9,925 nt of DNA from positions 1-9,925 of the forward strand of contig DATGMB010000340.1 in the NCBI GenBank assembly GCA_035293845.1, in the 5' to 3' direction. The stretch comes from DATGMB01 sp035293845. Its GTDB lineage: Bacteria; Acidobacteriota; Terriglobia; Bryobacterales; Bryobacteraceae. Both the position numbers and the translations under genes were made by a program. Shown here piece by piece: positions 1-6,559 of this stretch; position 1 is the first letter of the stretch, and each line of letters begins with the position of its first letter. The notes beneath the pieces are model-generated. The model searched no databases. It worked only from the letters and a program-made list of their open reading frames with translations, and was not told the DNA's origin.

Positions 1-252
1 CTTCAGGATGGCGAGATCCGTGCCCGGATCGCTCCCCGCGAGCGTCGCCGCGGCGCTCGATCCGTCCGGCAGCGTGACCGTGATCTCCTCTTCGCGCCGG
101 ATGGTGTGCTCCGCCGTGACGATCACGCCCGGCCGCCAGAAGACCCCGCTCGAGGAAAACCGCGGCCGCGCATGCACGGCCACGACCGACGGAGCGGCGC
201 GCTCCACAATGCCCGCCAGTTCATTGGAAAGGTTCAGAAGCTCATTTCCCAT
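1..252 (-). CDS. S1C (HtrA/Deg-like) serine protease, N-terminal part, truncated by window edge
   Basis: Reading leftwards from the ATG at 252-250, 84 codons stay open to the window edge. The protein opens MGNELLNLSNELAGIVERAA with no hydrophobic signal peptide. It then follows the trypsin-like S1C pattern: APSVVAVHA (about 20-28), SSGVFWRPGVIVTAEHTI (34-51) and GSDPGTDLAILK (73-84). By comparison with DegP-type proteases (SGSGVI...TNNHVV...DPxTDLAVLK), H49 and D79 should be two members of the catalytic triad. The serine region and any PDZ domain lie outside the window. An in-frame TGA sits just upstream of the ATG, which fixes the start; the ribosome-binding site is weak. Family members normally act as periplasmic quality-control proteases. 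The missing export signal suggests a cytoplasmic location or a trypsin-fold protein with another role. Family call is firm; activity is unknown because the serine is not visible. Confidence 0.82.
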   Translation of the reverse strand, partial: MGNELLNLSNELAGIVERAAPSVVAVHARPRFSSSGVFWRPGVIVTAEHTIRREEEITVTLPDGSSAAATLAGSDPGTDLAILK

Positions 253-427
253 GCCTCAAGCATCGCGCTTGGGGGCGTCCGGGAAAATCGCTCATTCGGA
301 TGGGAAGGGCCCGGTAATTCGGCTAGGCCGGTGGCAGTTCCGTTCGACGACTGGCCCGCATGGATGACGGCAGATCACGAGGGCTACACTTGCGGCGAGT
401 GAACTCGACCGGGTGACTCGGTCAAAT

Positions 428-1114
428 TCAGATCTGAACCCCAAAGTGCCTTCGCAAGTCGTGCCGGCCCGCCGCCGTGATCTGCAACGCTCTGCTGTCG
501 AGATCTTGCGTTACCCATTTCCGCCGCAGCGCGGCTTTTAAGAGCGCAGCGCCCAGCGCGCCGCCGAGGTGCGGGCGGCGCTCGCTCCAATCCAGGCAGT
601 CATAGGCAAATCGCCGCCGTGTCCGGCGGGTTTCCTCCAAGTCGATCCCGAGCCCGGCCAGGTGACGGATGCCTTTCGGCGTCAGGTCGTATGAGCCGCT
701 ATTGGCAGACAGGCAGCCGGAAGTCTCCAGACGATCCCGAAGCGTCACCCCCAGGGTGCCCGCGAGGTGGTCGTAACAGGTGCGCGCGGCGCGCAGACGG
801 CTCGGGGTGTTGGGAACGAAGCGGCCATGCGGAGCGCCGGCGAGAACATTCAGCCCTTCCAGCACCCTCGCGACGGGCGGCCCGGCCAATGTGTAATAAC
901 GGTGCTTGCCCTGTACCTGAACGCGGACCAGCCGCGCCGCGAGGAGGCGGTTCAGATGCGCGCTCGCGGTGGAAGGGCTCACGCCGGCCACCACCGCCAG
1001 TTCCGTGCTGGCTCGGGCGCGGTCGTCCATCAGGCAATAGAGCATCCGTGCCCGCGCCGGTTCCCCGATGGCGGCGGCAGTCCCCGAAGCGGCTTCGTCA
1101 GGATCGACAAACAT
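428..1114 (-). CDS. ArsR-family winged-helix transcriptional regulator
   Basis: A 228-residue protein starting MFVDPDEAASGTAAAIGEPA. The N-terminal 90 residues form an ArsR/SmtB-type winged helix: a helical lead (ARARMLYCLMDD, 20-31), a helix-turn-helix (STELAVVAGVSPSTASAHLN, about 36-55) and a wing (VRVQVQGKHRYYTLAG, 63-78). The C-terminal extension includes RTCYDHLAGTLGV (111-123) and DCLDWSERRPHLGGALGAAL (172-191), features recalled from a subfamily of about 220 residues; classical ArsR is nearer 100-120. Cysteines 113, 134 and 173 and H182 could be sensory, but no standard CxC metal site is visible. The frame stays open upstream of the chosen ATG, but that region is antisense to the NIPSNAP gene and not regulator-like. 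The gene is divergent from the NIPSNAP/PEPM-like pair, and a 26-bp inverted repeat covers its start codon, so autoregulation and control of that pair are likely. Family certain; inducer unknown. Confidence 0.9.
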   Translation of the reverse strand: MFVDPDEAASGTAAAIGEPARARMLYCLMDDRARASTELAVVAGVSPSTASAHLNRLLAARLVRVQVQGKHRYYTLAGPPVARVLEGLNVLAGAPHGRFVPNTPSRLRAARTCYDHLAGTLGVTLRDRLETSGCLSANSGSYDLTPKGIRHLAGLGIDLEETRRTRRRFAYDCLDWSERRPHLGGALGAALLKAALRRKWVTQDLDSRALQITAAGRHDLRRHFGVQI

Positions 1115-1137
1115 GATTCGATGGTAAACGAAGCATG
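1112..1137. promoter_or_regulatory. Imperfect inverted repeat, candidate ArsR operator
   Basis: CATGATTCG (1112-1120) and CGAAGCATG (1129-1137) are inverted repeats matching at 8 of 9 positions around an 8-bp spacer. They cover the arsR start codon and sit just upstream of the divergent NIPSNAP promoter region. Symmetry and placement suit a dimeric winged-helix repressor that controls both directions. That the ArsR protein binds here is inferred. Confidence 0.5.
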
Positions 1138-1153
1138 CGCGTGGAACAATCCG

Positions 1154-1159
1154 TATAGT
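1154..1159 (+). promoter_or_regulatory. Candidate -10 element of the NIPSNAP/PEPM-like operon
   Basis: TATAGT at 1154-1159 resembles a sigma-70 -10 box. The expected -35 position (about 1131-1136) has no good TTGACA match and falls inside the inverted repeat at 1112-1137, so a bound repressor would cover it. The predicted transcript would begin near 1166. That would leave roughly 100 nt before the favoured NIPSNAP start at 1268. Weak by sequence alone. Confidence 0.3.
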
Positions 1160-1267
1160 TGCCCCATGCGCACCAACCGCCGCCAGGTGCTTCGCGCAGG
1201 AGCCGCACTCGGCGCGCTGCTGAACCGGGTCCGCGGTACATCCGCCGGTCCGCAGGAGAGAAATCCA

Positions 1268-1618
1268 ATGACGATTACCTGTTTCATCCGCTACCAGATT
1301 GATCCGTTCCAGAAGGAAGAATTCCGACAATACGCAGAAAACTGGGGCCGCATCATTCCGCGATGCGGCGGACACCTGATCGGCTACTTCCTGCCTTACG
1401 AGGGCACCAACGATGTAGCATGGGGCCTGATCGCCTTCGACAGCCTGGCGGCCTATGAACGCTACCGGCAGCGTCTCCGGGCGGATGCGGAAGCACGCGA
1501 GAACTTCGCCATGGCTCAAAACAAGCGCTTCATCCTGCGGGAGGAGCGAAACTTTGTGGAAGTGGTGGAGGGGACGTTCGAGCTTCCCGCGAAACCGGTG
1601 CAGAAAGGCGGGGCATGA
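1268..1618 (+). CDS. NIPSNAP-domain protein
   Basis: A 116-residue protein beginning MTITCFIRYQIDPFQKEEF, with the NIPSNAP-type ferredoxin-like fold pattern: an opening beta strand and helix, GGHLIGYFLPYEGTNDVAWG in the middle, and FDSLAAYERYRQRLRADAEA towards the end. NIPSNAP-domain proteins are small dimeric alpha/beta-barrel proteins; their bacterial members have no settled reaction. The start at 1268 is chosen because AGGAGAG (1254-1260) lies 7 nt upstream and because the domain begins there. An in-frame ATG at 1166 would add 34 residues containing RRQVLRAGAALGALL, which looks like a twin-arginine signal but has no clear ribosome-binding site. The stop overlaps the next gene's start by 4 nt (ATGA at 1615-1618), so the two are probably translationally coupled. 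Family call strong; biochemical role unknown. Confidence 0.88.
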   Translation: MTITCFIRYQIDPFQKEEFRQYAENWGRIIPRCGGHLIGYFLPYEGTNDVAWGLIAFDSLAAYERYRQRLRADAEARENFAMAQNKRFILREERNFVEVVEGTFELPAKPVQKGGA

Positions 1619-2442
1619 CACAAGCCGAAAAAGCAAACGCACTTCGCGCGCTGCACACCGGGCCGGGCGCATTCCTCATTCCAAATCCCTGGGACGCGGG
1701 TACCGCGCGCATGCTGGCCCGGCTCGGATTTGAAGCGCTGGCCACGACCAGTATGGGATACGCGTTGTCTCGCGGGCGGCTCGACGGCGCCGTGGCCCGG
1801 CAGGAGATGCTGACGCACGTCTCCGAGATCGTCGCGGCCACGGATTTGCCCGTCAGCGCCGATCTCGAGAACGGATATGGGGATTCGCCGGAGACTGTCT
1901 CGGAGACCGTCACGCTGGCCGCCGGTAGGGGAATCGCCGGCTGCTCCATCGAGGATGCCACCGGCCGGCCGGACCAGCCCATCTACGAAAAGGAGCACGC
2001 CACGGCGAGAATCCGTGCCGCGGCGGAAGCGGCTCGGAAACTGCCAGTCCCGTTTACGCTGACTGGGCGCGCGGAAAACTATCTGCACGGCCGTCCCGAT
2101 CTCCAGGACACGATCACGCGGCTGCAAGCGTACCAGGAGGCCGGCGCCGATGTGCTTTACGCGCCCGGCTTGACGAGCAAGGAGGAGATTGCCGCGGTCG
2201 TGAGTTCGGTGGACCGCCCCGTGAACGTGCTCATGGGCCTGCGCGGCGTGTCATTCAGCCTGGAAGAGCTTTCCCGGCTCGGGGTAAAGCGCGTGAGCCT
2301 CGGCAGTTCTCTCTACCGGTCTGCGATCGGCGCTTTCCTGCGTGCGGCGGAGGAGCTGCGTGACGCCGGCACGTTTCGGTTCGCGAATCAGGCCGTCTCT
2401 CCGCGGGAAATCGCCGCAATGCTCGCGCCGCGGCCGAATTAA
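1615..2442 (+). CDS. PEP mutase/isocitrate lyase-superfamily enzyme (2-methylisocitrate lyase-like)
   Basis: A 275-residue TIM-barrel protein of the phosphoenolpyruvate mutase/isocitrate lyase superfamily. Visible motifs are FLIPNPWDAGTARML (20-34), the metal-binding-type DLENGYGD (83-90), SIEDATG (111-117), TGRAENYLHGR (150-160) and GADVLYAPGL (177-186). Length fits the 250-300-residue single-domain members. D83, E85, E113 and D114 are the likely Mg2+/substrate ligands by family analogy. The catalytic loop that reads KRCGH in isocitrate and methylisocitrate lyases is replaced by GRPDQPIYEKEHA (117-129). The lyase cysteine is therefore absent, and a classical (methyl)isocitrate lyase reaction is unlikely. 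C-C or P-C bond chemistry on another oxo- or phosphono-acid is possible. It is coupled to the NIPSNAP gene and divergent from arsR. Its stop overlaps that of the convergent receptor gene. Superfamily certain; substrate unknown. Confidence 0.9.
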   Translation: MTQAEKANALRALHTGPGAFLIPNPWDAGTARMLARLGFEALATTSMGYALSRGRLDGAVARQEMLTHVSEIVAATDLPVSADLENGYGDSPETVSETVTLAAGRGIAGCSIEDATGRPDQPIYEKEHATARIRAAAEAARKLPVPFTLTGRAENYLHGRPDLQDTITRLQAYQEAGADVLYAPGLTSKEEIAAVVSSVDRPVNVLMGLRGVSFSLEELSRLGVKRVSLGSSLYRSAIGAFLRAAEELRDAGTFRFANQAVSPREIAAMLAPRPN

Positions 2443-5400
2443 AACAAAAATTTCAGCGCCAACTGCATCGACCGCGGATAGTTCGCGATATTCGTGATCA
2501 CCCCCGCGCTGCCGTAGCTGATACTGCCGTTCGAAAACGAGGGCGCGACGGATGTGCCCGGCGCGGCCAGGACCATGTGGTTGAACACGTTGAAGGCTTC
2601 GGCGCGGAACTGGATCTGCTTCGTTTCGGTGATCGCGATGTTCTTCGCGATGGCCACATCCATATTGATCCACCGCATCGTGCGCAGGAAGCCGATGGGC
2701 GTATCGCCGAAGCCATAGCCGGGGCCGACCAGCAGCGAGGACGGGCTCACGAAGCACGCCGGGTTGTACCAGAGCGCCGCGCTCGGATGGGCTACCTGGA
2801 TCTGGCAGCCGGGCAACACGCTCGGCCGCGCGTAGCCGGTGATCGATCCGGCGGCGTTCGAAAGGTTCGCCGGGTCGTTGCTGCCCGGCGCCACGCCGGC
2901 GATCACCGCCGGCACGCAGTTGGTCGCGGTCGCGGTGGCGCAGATGTTGCTCGCGCCGCCCCAACTCGGGTTGAACGCCTGCCCGGACCGCCCGAGGAAC
3001 GCGTAGTTCGTCTCCCAGTTGCCGAGCACCTTCGAGAGCACGCCCTTGGTCAACCAGTGCTCGCCGCGGCCGAAGGGCAACCGGTAGACCGCTGTCCAGG
3101 TGAAGAGCTTGGGGATGTCATACGTGCAGAATCCCTTGGAAAGGTGCGCATTGAAGAAGTACTGGTAAGGCGCGGCCTCGCTGCCGTTTTCCGCGTTGAA
3201 ATCGCCGTTGGAATCGCCCAGGCATTTCTCCCACGTGAACGCCACCACTGTCTCCAGGCCGTGCCAGAGGCGCTGCTGGTACTGCGCTTCGAGCGCGTTG
3301 AAGGTGGAAAAGCCGGTCGACTGCGAATAATTCCAGCCCTGCGCCGCAAACGGCATGTATTCCTTCTGCGCGATCTGCGCCTGCGTCAGCGGTGTGGTGG
3401 GACACGTGAAACCCTGCGCCGGATTGTTCTCGCAGAACGGCCCGCCCTGCGGATAGTTCGCCTTGCAGCACCATTCCAGGCGCTGCGTGCGGCTCCCGAC
3501 GTACCCGATATAGAACATGCTGTTCGCCGTGAGCTGGCGCTCGATCTGCAGGTTCCACTGCTGCGAGCGCGGGTCGGTGTAGTTCGGGTCGTTGGTGTAG
3601 CCGCCGAACGTCGATCCCCAGGGCGTGGGCGCGACGACGGTCGGATTGCTGCCCGCCAGGCCAGTAAGCTGTGACGTGGCGTAGCCGCCGTATGGTCCGC
3701 AGGTCGCGGCGCTGTTGCAGATCGGAGCCACGGTCGGGGTCGGCGCCGTGCCCATCGGCGCGGTGTTCAGCGTGTCGGAGACGCCGCGCGTCCAAGGCCA
3801 GATCGATCCCTGCAGCGTGTTCTCCGCGTACTGGCTGCGGTACGCGATGGGATCGTAGAAAATGCCGTAGCCGGCGCGCAGGACCGTGTTCTTGGCGAAT
3901 GTCCACGCTACGCCGATTCGCGGCCCGAAATTGTCGGAGATCGCCTTCAGCGCCGGCTGGCTGCTCGAGAACACGATGTTGTTCAGCGTGTTGTACGTGA
4001 CTCCCCCGACCGTCACGTTGAAGGCCGGGTTCGCCGGGTTGAGCCCGCCCGGAACGCACGGCGGCAGCTGCGGCGTGCCGCATCCCGTGGTGTAGGCGGC
4101 CGTCTGCGCCGAGCCGATGATGAATTTCTGCTCCGGCAGGTCGAGCGCGTTCACCGTCTCGCCGTTGCTCACCAGCAACTTCACCGCCGGGTCGTAGTCG
4201 TAGCGCATACCGAAATTGACCGTGAGGTTGGAGCGCACGTGCCACTCGTCCTGCAGAAAGAAGCCGAACGGCTGCATGGCCACGTGCACCTCCTCGTACT
4301 GCGGCACGTTCACCGTGAGCGCGCTCGGCAGGTCGAGCAGCATGGAGGCCAGCGCATTGCCCTGGTTGCTGCCGCAGGCGAAGAGGCCGGAGGCGTTCGT
4401 GGGGCACGTCTGCGCCGTGCTCGAAACGAAGGTGCCGTAGGTATTGATCTCTTCGCGGTTCTCGTAAAGGTACTCGCCGCCGAAATGCAGCATGTGCTTG
4501 CCGTGGGTCCAGGTCATGGCGGAGTTGAAGCTGTGCTCCGGGTTGGCTCGCTTCTGCGGCCCCACGTTGCCGATGCCGCTGTTGGCCGATCCGATGTAGC
4601 CGCCCACGTTGAGGAAAAAGCCCGCGGTCTGGTCCAGGTTGCTGAAGCCCGCCTGGGTCTCGGGCGTGTAGCCCTGCGGATTCGTCGGGTTCACCATCAC
4701 CGGCCGCGCGTTGATTCCGCCGCGCACTTCGAGCACCAGGTTCGGCGTGAAGATGTGATCCCATGCGCCGCCGATGTTCCAGGTATGGAATGGGCTCGGC
4801 GTAATCGAGGTGGTCCCCGCAACGATGCCGTTATTGTTATCCCACATCATGTAGGCCCGGCCGAACACCATGTTCTTATCGCTGAAGTGGTGGTCGATGC
4901 GGAAATCGAAGTTGTTCGCGTTATTGATGGTGCTGCGCGTGTCCAGGCAATTATCGACCGCGAAGGTCAGGTTGGGCGTGATCTGGCAATTGGCGAGCGC
5001 CGGGCCGGTGTAGGCCTTGATCACGCTGACCAGCTTGGTATCGATCAGGGCGGAAGGGATCTTGTTGCACGGTGCGCCGCCCGCGGCCTGCACGCCGTAG
5101 CCCGGCTGCCCGAAGCTGAGTCCCGGAGTGAGCAGCGGCATGGGATTCCCCGCGGAATCGCACGTGAACGGCACCGTCGAGTTCGGCCCCGATTCCGCGA
5201 ACGGATTGAAAATCTGCGCCGGCGTGATCGCGGTCTTGGTGGCGTTGACCGCGCCGATCAGCGATTGCGTGAAGTCGCCGGACAGCTCGGCGGCCGTCGG
5301 GACATTCACATAGCTGCCGTTCGGCTGCGAATACCGCCAGCCTTCGTAGGCAGCGTAGAAGAACGTTTTGTTGCGGCGGATCGGCCCGCCGATGGTGCCG

Positions 5401-6416
5401 CCGAATTCATTCTGCGAATAGCCGATCGGGGAGACCGGTGTGCCCGAAAGGATCGCGCCCGCGCCGGCCGCGGTCTGTGTCCCGGCCGAGACCTGCGCCG
5501 CGAGTTTGTTGGCCAGGTCGGGGCAAAGCGATGCCGTGCAGAACCCGGTGAATGGATTCCGCGCGTCGAAGATCTGGCTCCGTGCAAACTCCCATCCCGA
5601 GCCGTGGAAGCTGTTGGTGCCGGACTTTGTCACCAGGTTCACTACCGACCCGAGCACGTTGCCGTACTGCGTGTCGTTGTTGTGCGACTGCACCTTCACT
5701 TCCTGGATGGTGTCCGCGATCGGCGGAATCGCCCACCCGCCCCCGCGGTCGTCCGTGTTGATAATGCCGTCCATGTAATACGCGTTCGACCGATTGCCCG
5801 CACCGTTCGCCGAGACCTTGTAGACGATCGAGCCCGGAATCGAGATGTTGCCGCCGTCCGGATTGCCGCCCGCGCCGGTTTTGCCGGAGGAGTTGCCCTG
5901 CGACGTGTCCACCGGATTGATGCCCGGCTGCAGGATCATCAACTGCGTGAAGTTGCGGCCGTTCAGCGGCAGCTCGTGCACCAGCGTCTCGTCGAACGTG
6001 GTGCCCAGCTCGGTCGAGGAGCGCTGCACCATGACGGACACCGCATCCGCGCTGACCGTCACGGTTTCGGTGGTGGCGCCGACATTCATCGTCACGTTCT
6101 CAGTCAGCGTCTGGTTCACGTCCAGCTTGAACACTGGAAGGACGACCTTCTTGAAGCCCTCCTTCTCCACGGTCATGACGTAATTGCCGGGCAGCAGATT
6201 GAGGATTGCGAACGTGCCGTCCACGCCGGTGATCTTTTGCGCGCGGACATTGGTGCCCTGGTTCACGACCGACACGGTGGCGCCGGGCACCGCCGCGCCG
6301 GTGGCGTCGACCACCGTGCCATTCACGGTGGCCGTGGGATTCTGCGCCAGCAGCAGCGCGGGCGCAAAGGTAAGGACAAAGAGCGGCAGTGCGGCTGCAA
6401 AACGGGGCAGGCTCAT
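2439..6416 (-). CDS. Oar-type TonB-dependent outer-membrane receptor with carboxypeptidase-regulatory-like domain
   Basis: A 1325-residue outer-membrane protein. Residues 1-24 form a Sec signal peptide (MSLPRFAAALPLFVLTFAPA, then LLLA before Q25). Residues about 28-112 form a carboxypeptidase-regulatory-like beta-sandwich (VNGTVVDATGAAVPGATVSV; GVDGTFAILNLLPGNYVMTV). The plug follows at about 140-270, with LVHELPLNGRNFTQLMILQP, AYYMDGI and GSVVNLVTKSGTNSFHGSGW marking the junction to the barrel. The remaining 1000 or so residues form a large beta-barrel ending in LALKFLF; the terminal Phe fits the BAM recognition signal. Such receptors import large ligands (oligosaccharides, peptides, chelates) using TonB energy and are highly expanded in Acidobacteriota. 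The substrate cannot be read here. AGGAG (6425-6429) lies 8 nt before the ATG. It has its own promoter and a LacI-like operator, and follows a secreted M20 peptidase gene, which hints at peptide or oligomer uptake. Confidence 0.95.
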   Translation of the reverse strand: MSLPRFAAALPLFVLTFAPALLLAQNPTATVNGTVVDATGAAVPGATVSVVNQGTNVRAQKITGVDGTFAILNLLPGNYVMTVEKEGFKKVVLPVFKLDVNQTLTENVTMNVGATTETVTVSADAVSVMVQRSSTELGTTFDETLVHELPLNGRNFTQLMILQPGINPVDTSQGNSSGKTGAGGNPDGGNISIPGSIVYKVSANGAGNRSNAYYMDGIINTDDRGGGWAIPPIADTIQEVKVQSHNNDTQYGNVLGSVVNLVTKSGTNSFHGSGWEFARSQIFDARNPFTGFCTASLCPDLANKLAAQVSAGTQTAAGAGAILSGTPVSPIGYSQNEFGGTIGGPIRRNKTFFYAAYEGWRYSQPNGSYVNVPTAAELSGDFTQSLIGAVNATKTAITPAQIFNPFAESGPNSTVPFTCDSAGNPMPLLTPGLSFGQPGYGVQAAGGAPCNKIPSALIDTKLVSVIKAYTGPALANCQITPNLTFAVDNCLDTRSTINNANNFDFRIDHHFSDKNMVFGRAYMMWDNNNGIVAGTTSITPSPFHTWNIGGAWDHIFTPNLVLEVRGGINARPVMVNPTNPQGYTPETQAGFSNLDQTAGFFLNVGGYIGSANSGIGNVGPQKRANPEHSFNSAMTWTHGKHMLHFGGEYLYENREEINTYGTFVSSTAQTCPTNASGLFACGSNQGNALASMLLDLPSALTVNVPQYEEVHVAMQPFGFFLQDEWHVRSNLTVNFGMRYDYDPAVKLLVSNGETVNALDLPEQKFIIGSAQTAAYTTGCGTPQLPPCVPGGLNPANPAFNVTVGGVTYNTLNNIVFSSSQPALKAISDNFGPRIGVAWTFAKNTVLRAGYGIFYDPIAYRSQYAENTLQGSIWPWTRGVSDTLNTAPMGTAPTPTVAPICNSAATCGPYGGYATSQLTGLAGSNPTVVAPTPWGSTFGGYTNDPNYTDPRSQQWNLQIERQLTANSMFYIGYVGSRTQRLEWCCKANYPQGGPFCENNPAQGFTCPTTPLTQAQIAQKEYMPFAAQGWNYSQSTGFSTFNALEAQYQQRLWHGLETVVAFTWEKCLGDSNGDFNAENGSEAAPYQYFFNAHLSKGFCTYDIPKLFTWTAVYRLPFGRGEHWLTKGVLSKVLGNWETNYAFLGRSGQAFNPSWGGASNICATATATNCVPAVIAGVAPGSNDPANLSNAAGSITGYARPSVLPGCQIQVAHPSAALWYNPACFVSPSSLLVGPGYGFGDTPIGFLRTMRWINMDVAIAKNIAITETKQIQFRAEAFNVFNHMVLAAPGTSVAPSFSNGSISYGSAGVITNIANYPRSMQLALKFLF

Positions 6417-6442
6417 GTCTCAGTCTCCTGGTCGAATTCGGG

Positions 6443-6464
6443 GTCCGGCAGACCCGTGCCGGAC
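6443..6464 (-). promoter_or_regulatory. Perfect hairpin in the receptor leader
   Basis: GTCCGGCA and TGCCGGAC form a perfect 8-bp stem with a 6-nt loop, 27-48 nt before the receptor start codon. In mRNA sense the loop holds CGGGTC. Its GGGTC can instead pair with the GACCC just downstream (using 6441-6445), giving a mutually exclusive 5-bp stem. No U-run follows, so it is not an ordinary terminator. It may stabilise the mRNA or affect translation. Confidence 0.55.
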
Positions 6465-6473
6465 ATTCGCTGA

Positions 6474-6493
6474 TAACGTGAACGTTAGCGTTA
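6474..6493. promoter_or_regulatory. LacI/PurR-type palindromic operator candidate at the receptor transcription start
   Basis: The palindrome reads TAACG-TG-AACGTT-AG-CGTTA, symmetric at 16 of 20 positions with a central CG. Its minus-strand core ACGCTAACGTTCACGT matches the Escherichia coli PurR box (recalled as ACGCAAACGTTTGCGT) at 13 of 16 positions. It spans about +1 to +20 of the predicted transcript, where a bound repressor would block initiation or early elongation. No LacI-family gene is in the window, so the regulator would act from elsewhere. Confidence 0.6.
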
Positions 6494-6499
6494 ACGAGG

Positions 6500-6528
6500 A
6501 TTATGTTGCATTTCCCTTACGGTGTCAA
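6500..6528 (-). promoter_or_regulatory. Sigma-70 promoter of the TonB-dependent receptor
   Basis: On the minus strand, TTGACA (6528-6523) is followed after exactly 17 nt by CATAAT (6505-6500), a near-consensus sigma-70 promoter. Initiation is expected near 6493, giving a leader of about 77 nt. It lies in the 143-nt gap after the M20 peptidase stop, so the receptor can be transcribed independently of the upstream pair. Confidence 0.75.
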
Positions 6529-6559
6529 TGGATTTCTTCAGAGTGAAGGCGATGCGGCT

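Noticed and set aside
8..402. Plus-strand frames at the left end
   Set aside because: They overlap the S1C protease N-terminus, whose minus-strand frame shows recognisable catalytic motifs.
407..423. Hairpin GACCG...CGGTC just after the arsR stop as a terminator
   Set aside because: Only a 5-bp stem and no U-run on the minus strand; not enough to call an intrinsic terminator.
253..427. Search for a promoter of the S1C protease gene in the 175-nt gap after arsR
   Set aside because: A TTGACC-like hexamer occurs near 420-425 on the minus strand, but no -10 lies at suitable spacing; nothing convincing is seen in this gap.
427..438. Perfect 12-bp palindrome TTCAGATCTGAA at the arsR stop codon
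   Set aside because: Short, lies at the coding end with no promoter near it, and could arise by chance; no second copy was noticed.
1112..1114. Longer N-terminal extension of the ArsR regulator, up to 1672
   Set aside because: The upstream part is antisense to the NIPSNAP gene and does not look like a regulator. The winged-helix domain fits a start at 1114.
2577..4764. Long frames of 365 codons (plus) and 548 codons (minus) inside the receptor gene
   Set aside because: Both are in other frames of the receptor, Arg/Ala-rich and featureless, while the receptor frame shows a full signal, plug and barrel layout.
4239..6473. A 744-codon open frame on the plus strand, antisense to the receptor
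   Set aside because: It lies entirely over the well-supported receptor gene, is dominated by Arg/Ala/His/Val/Gly low-complexity composition and shows no domain. It is a shadow frame from high GC at third codon positions.
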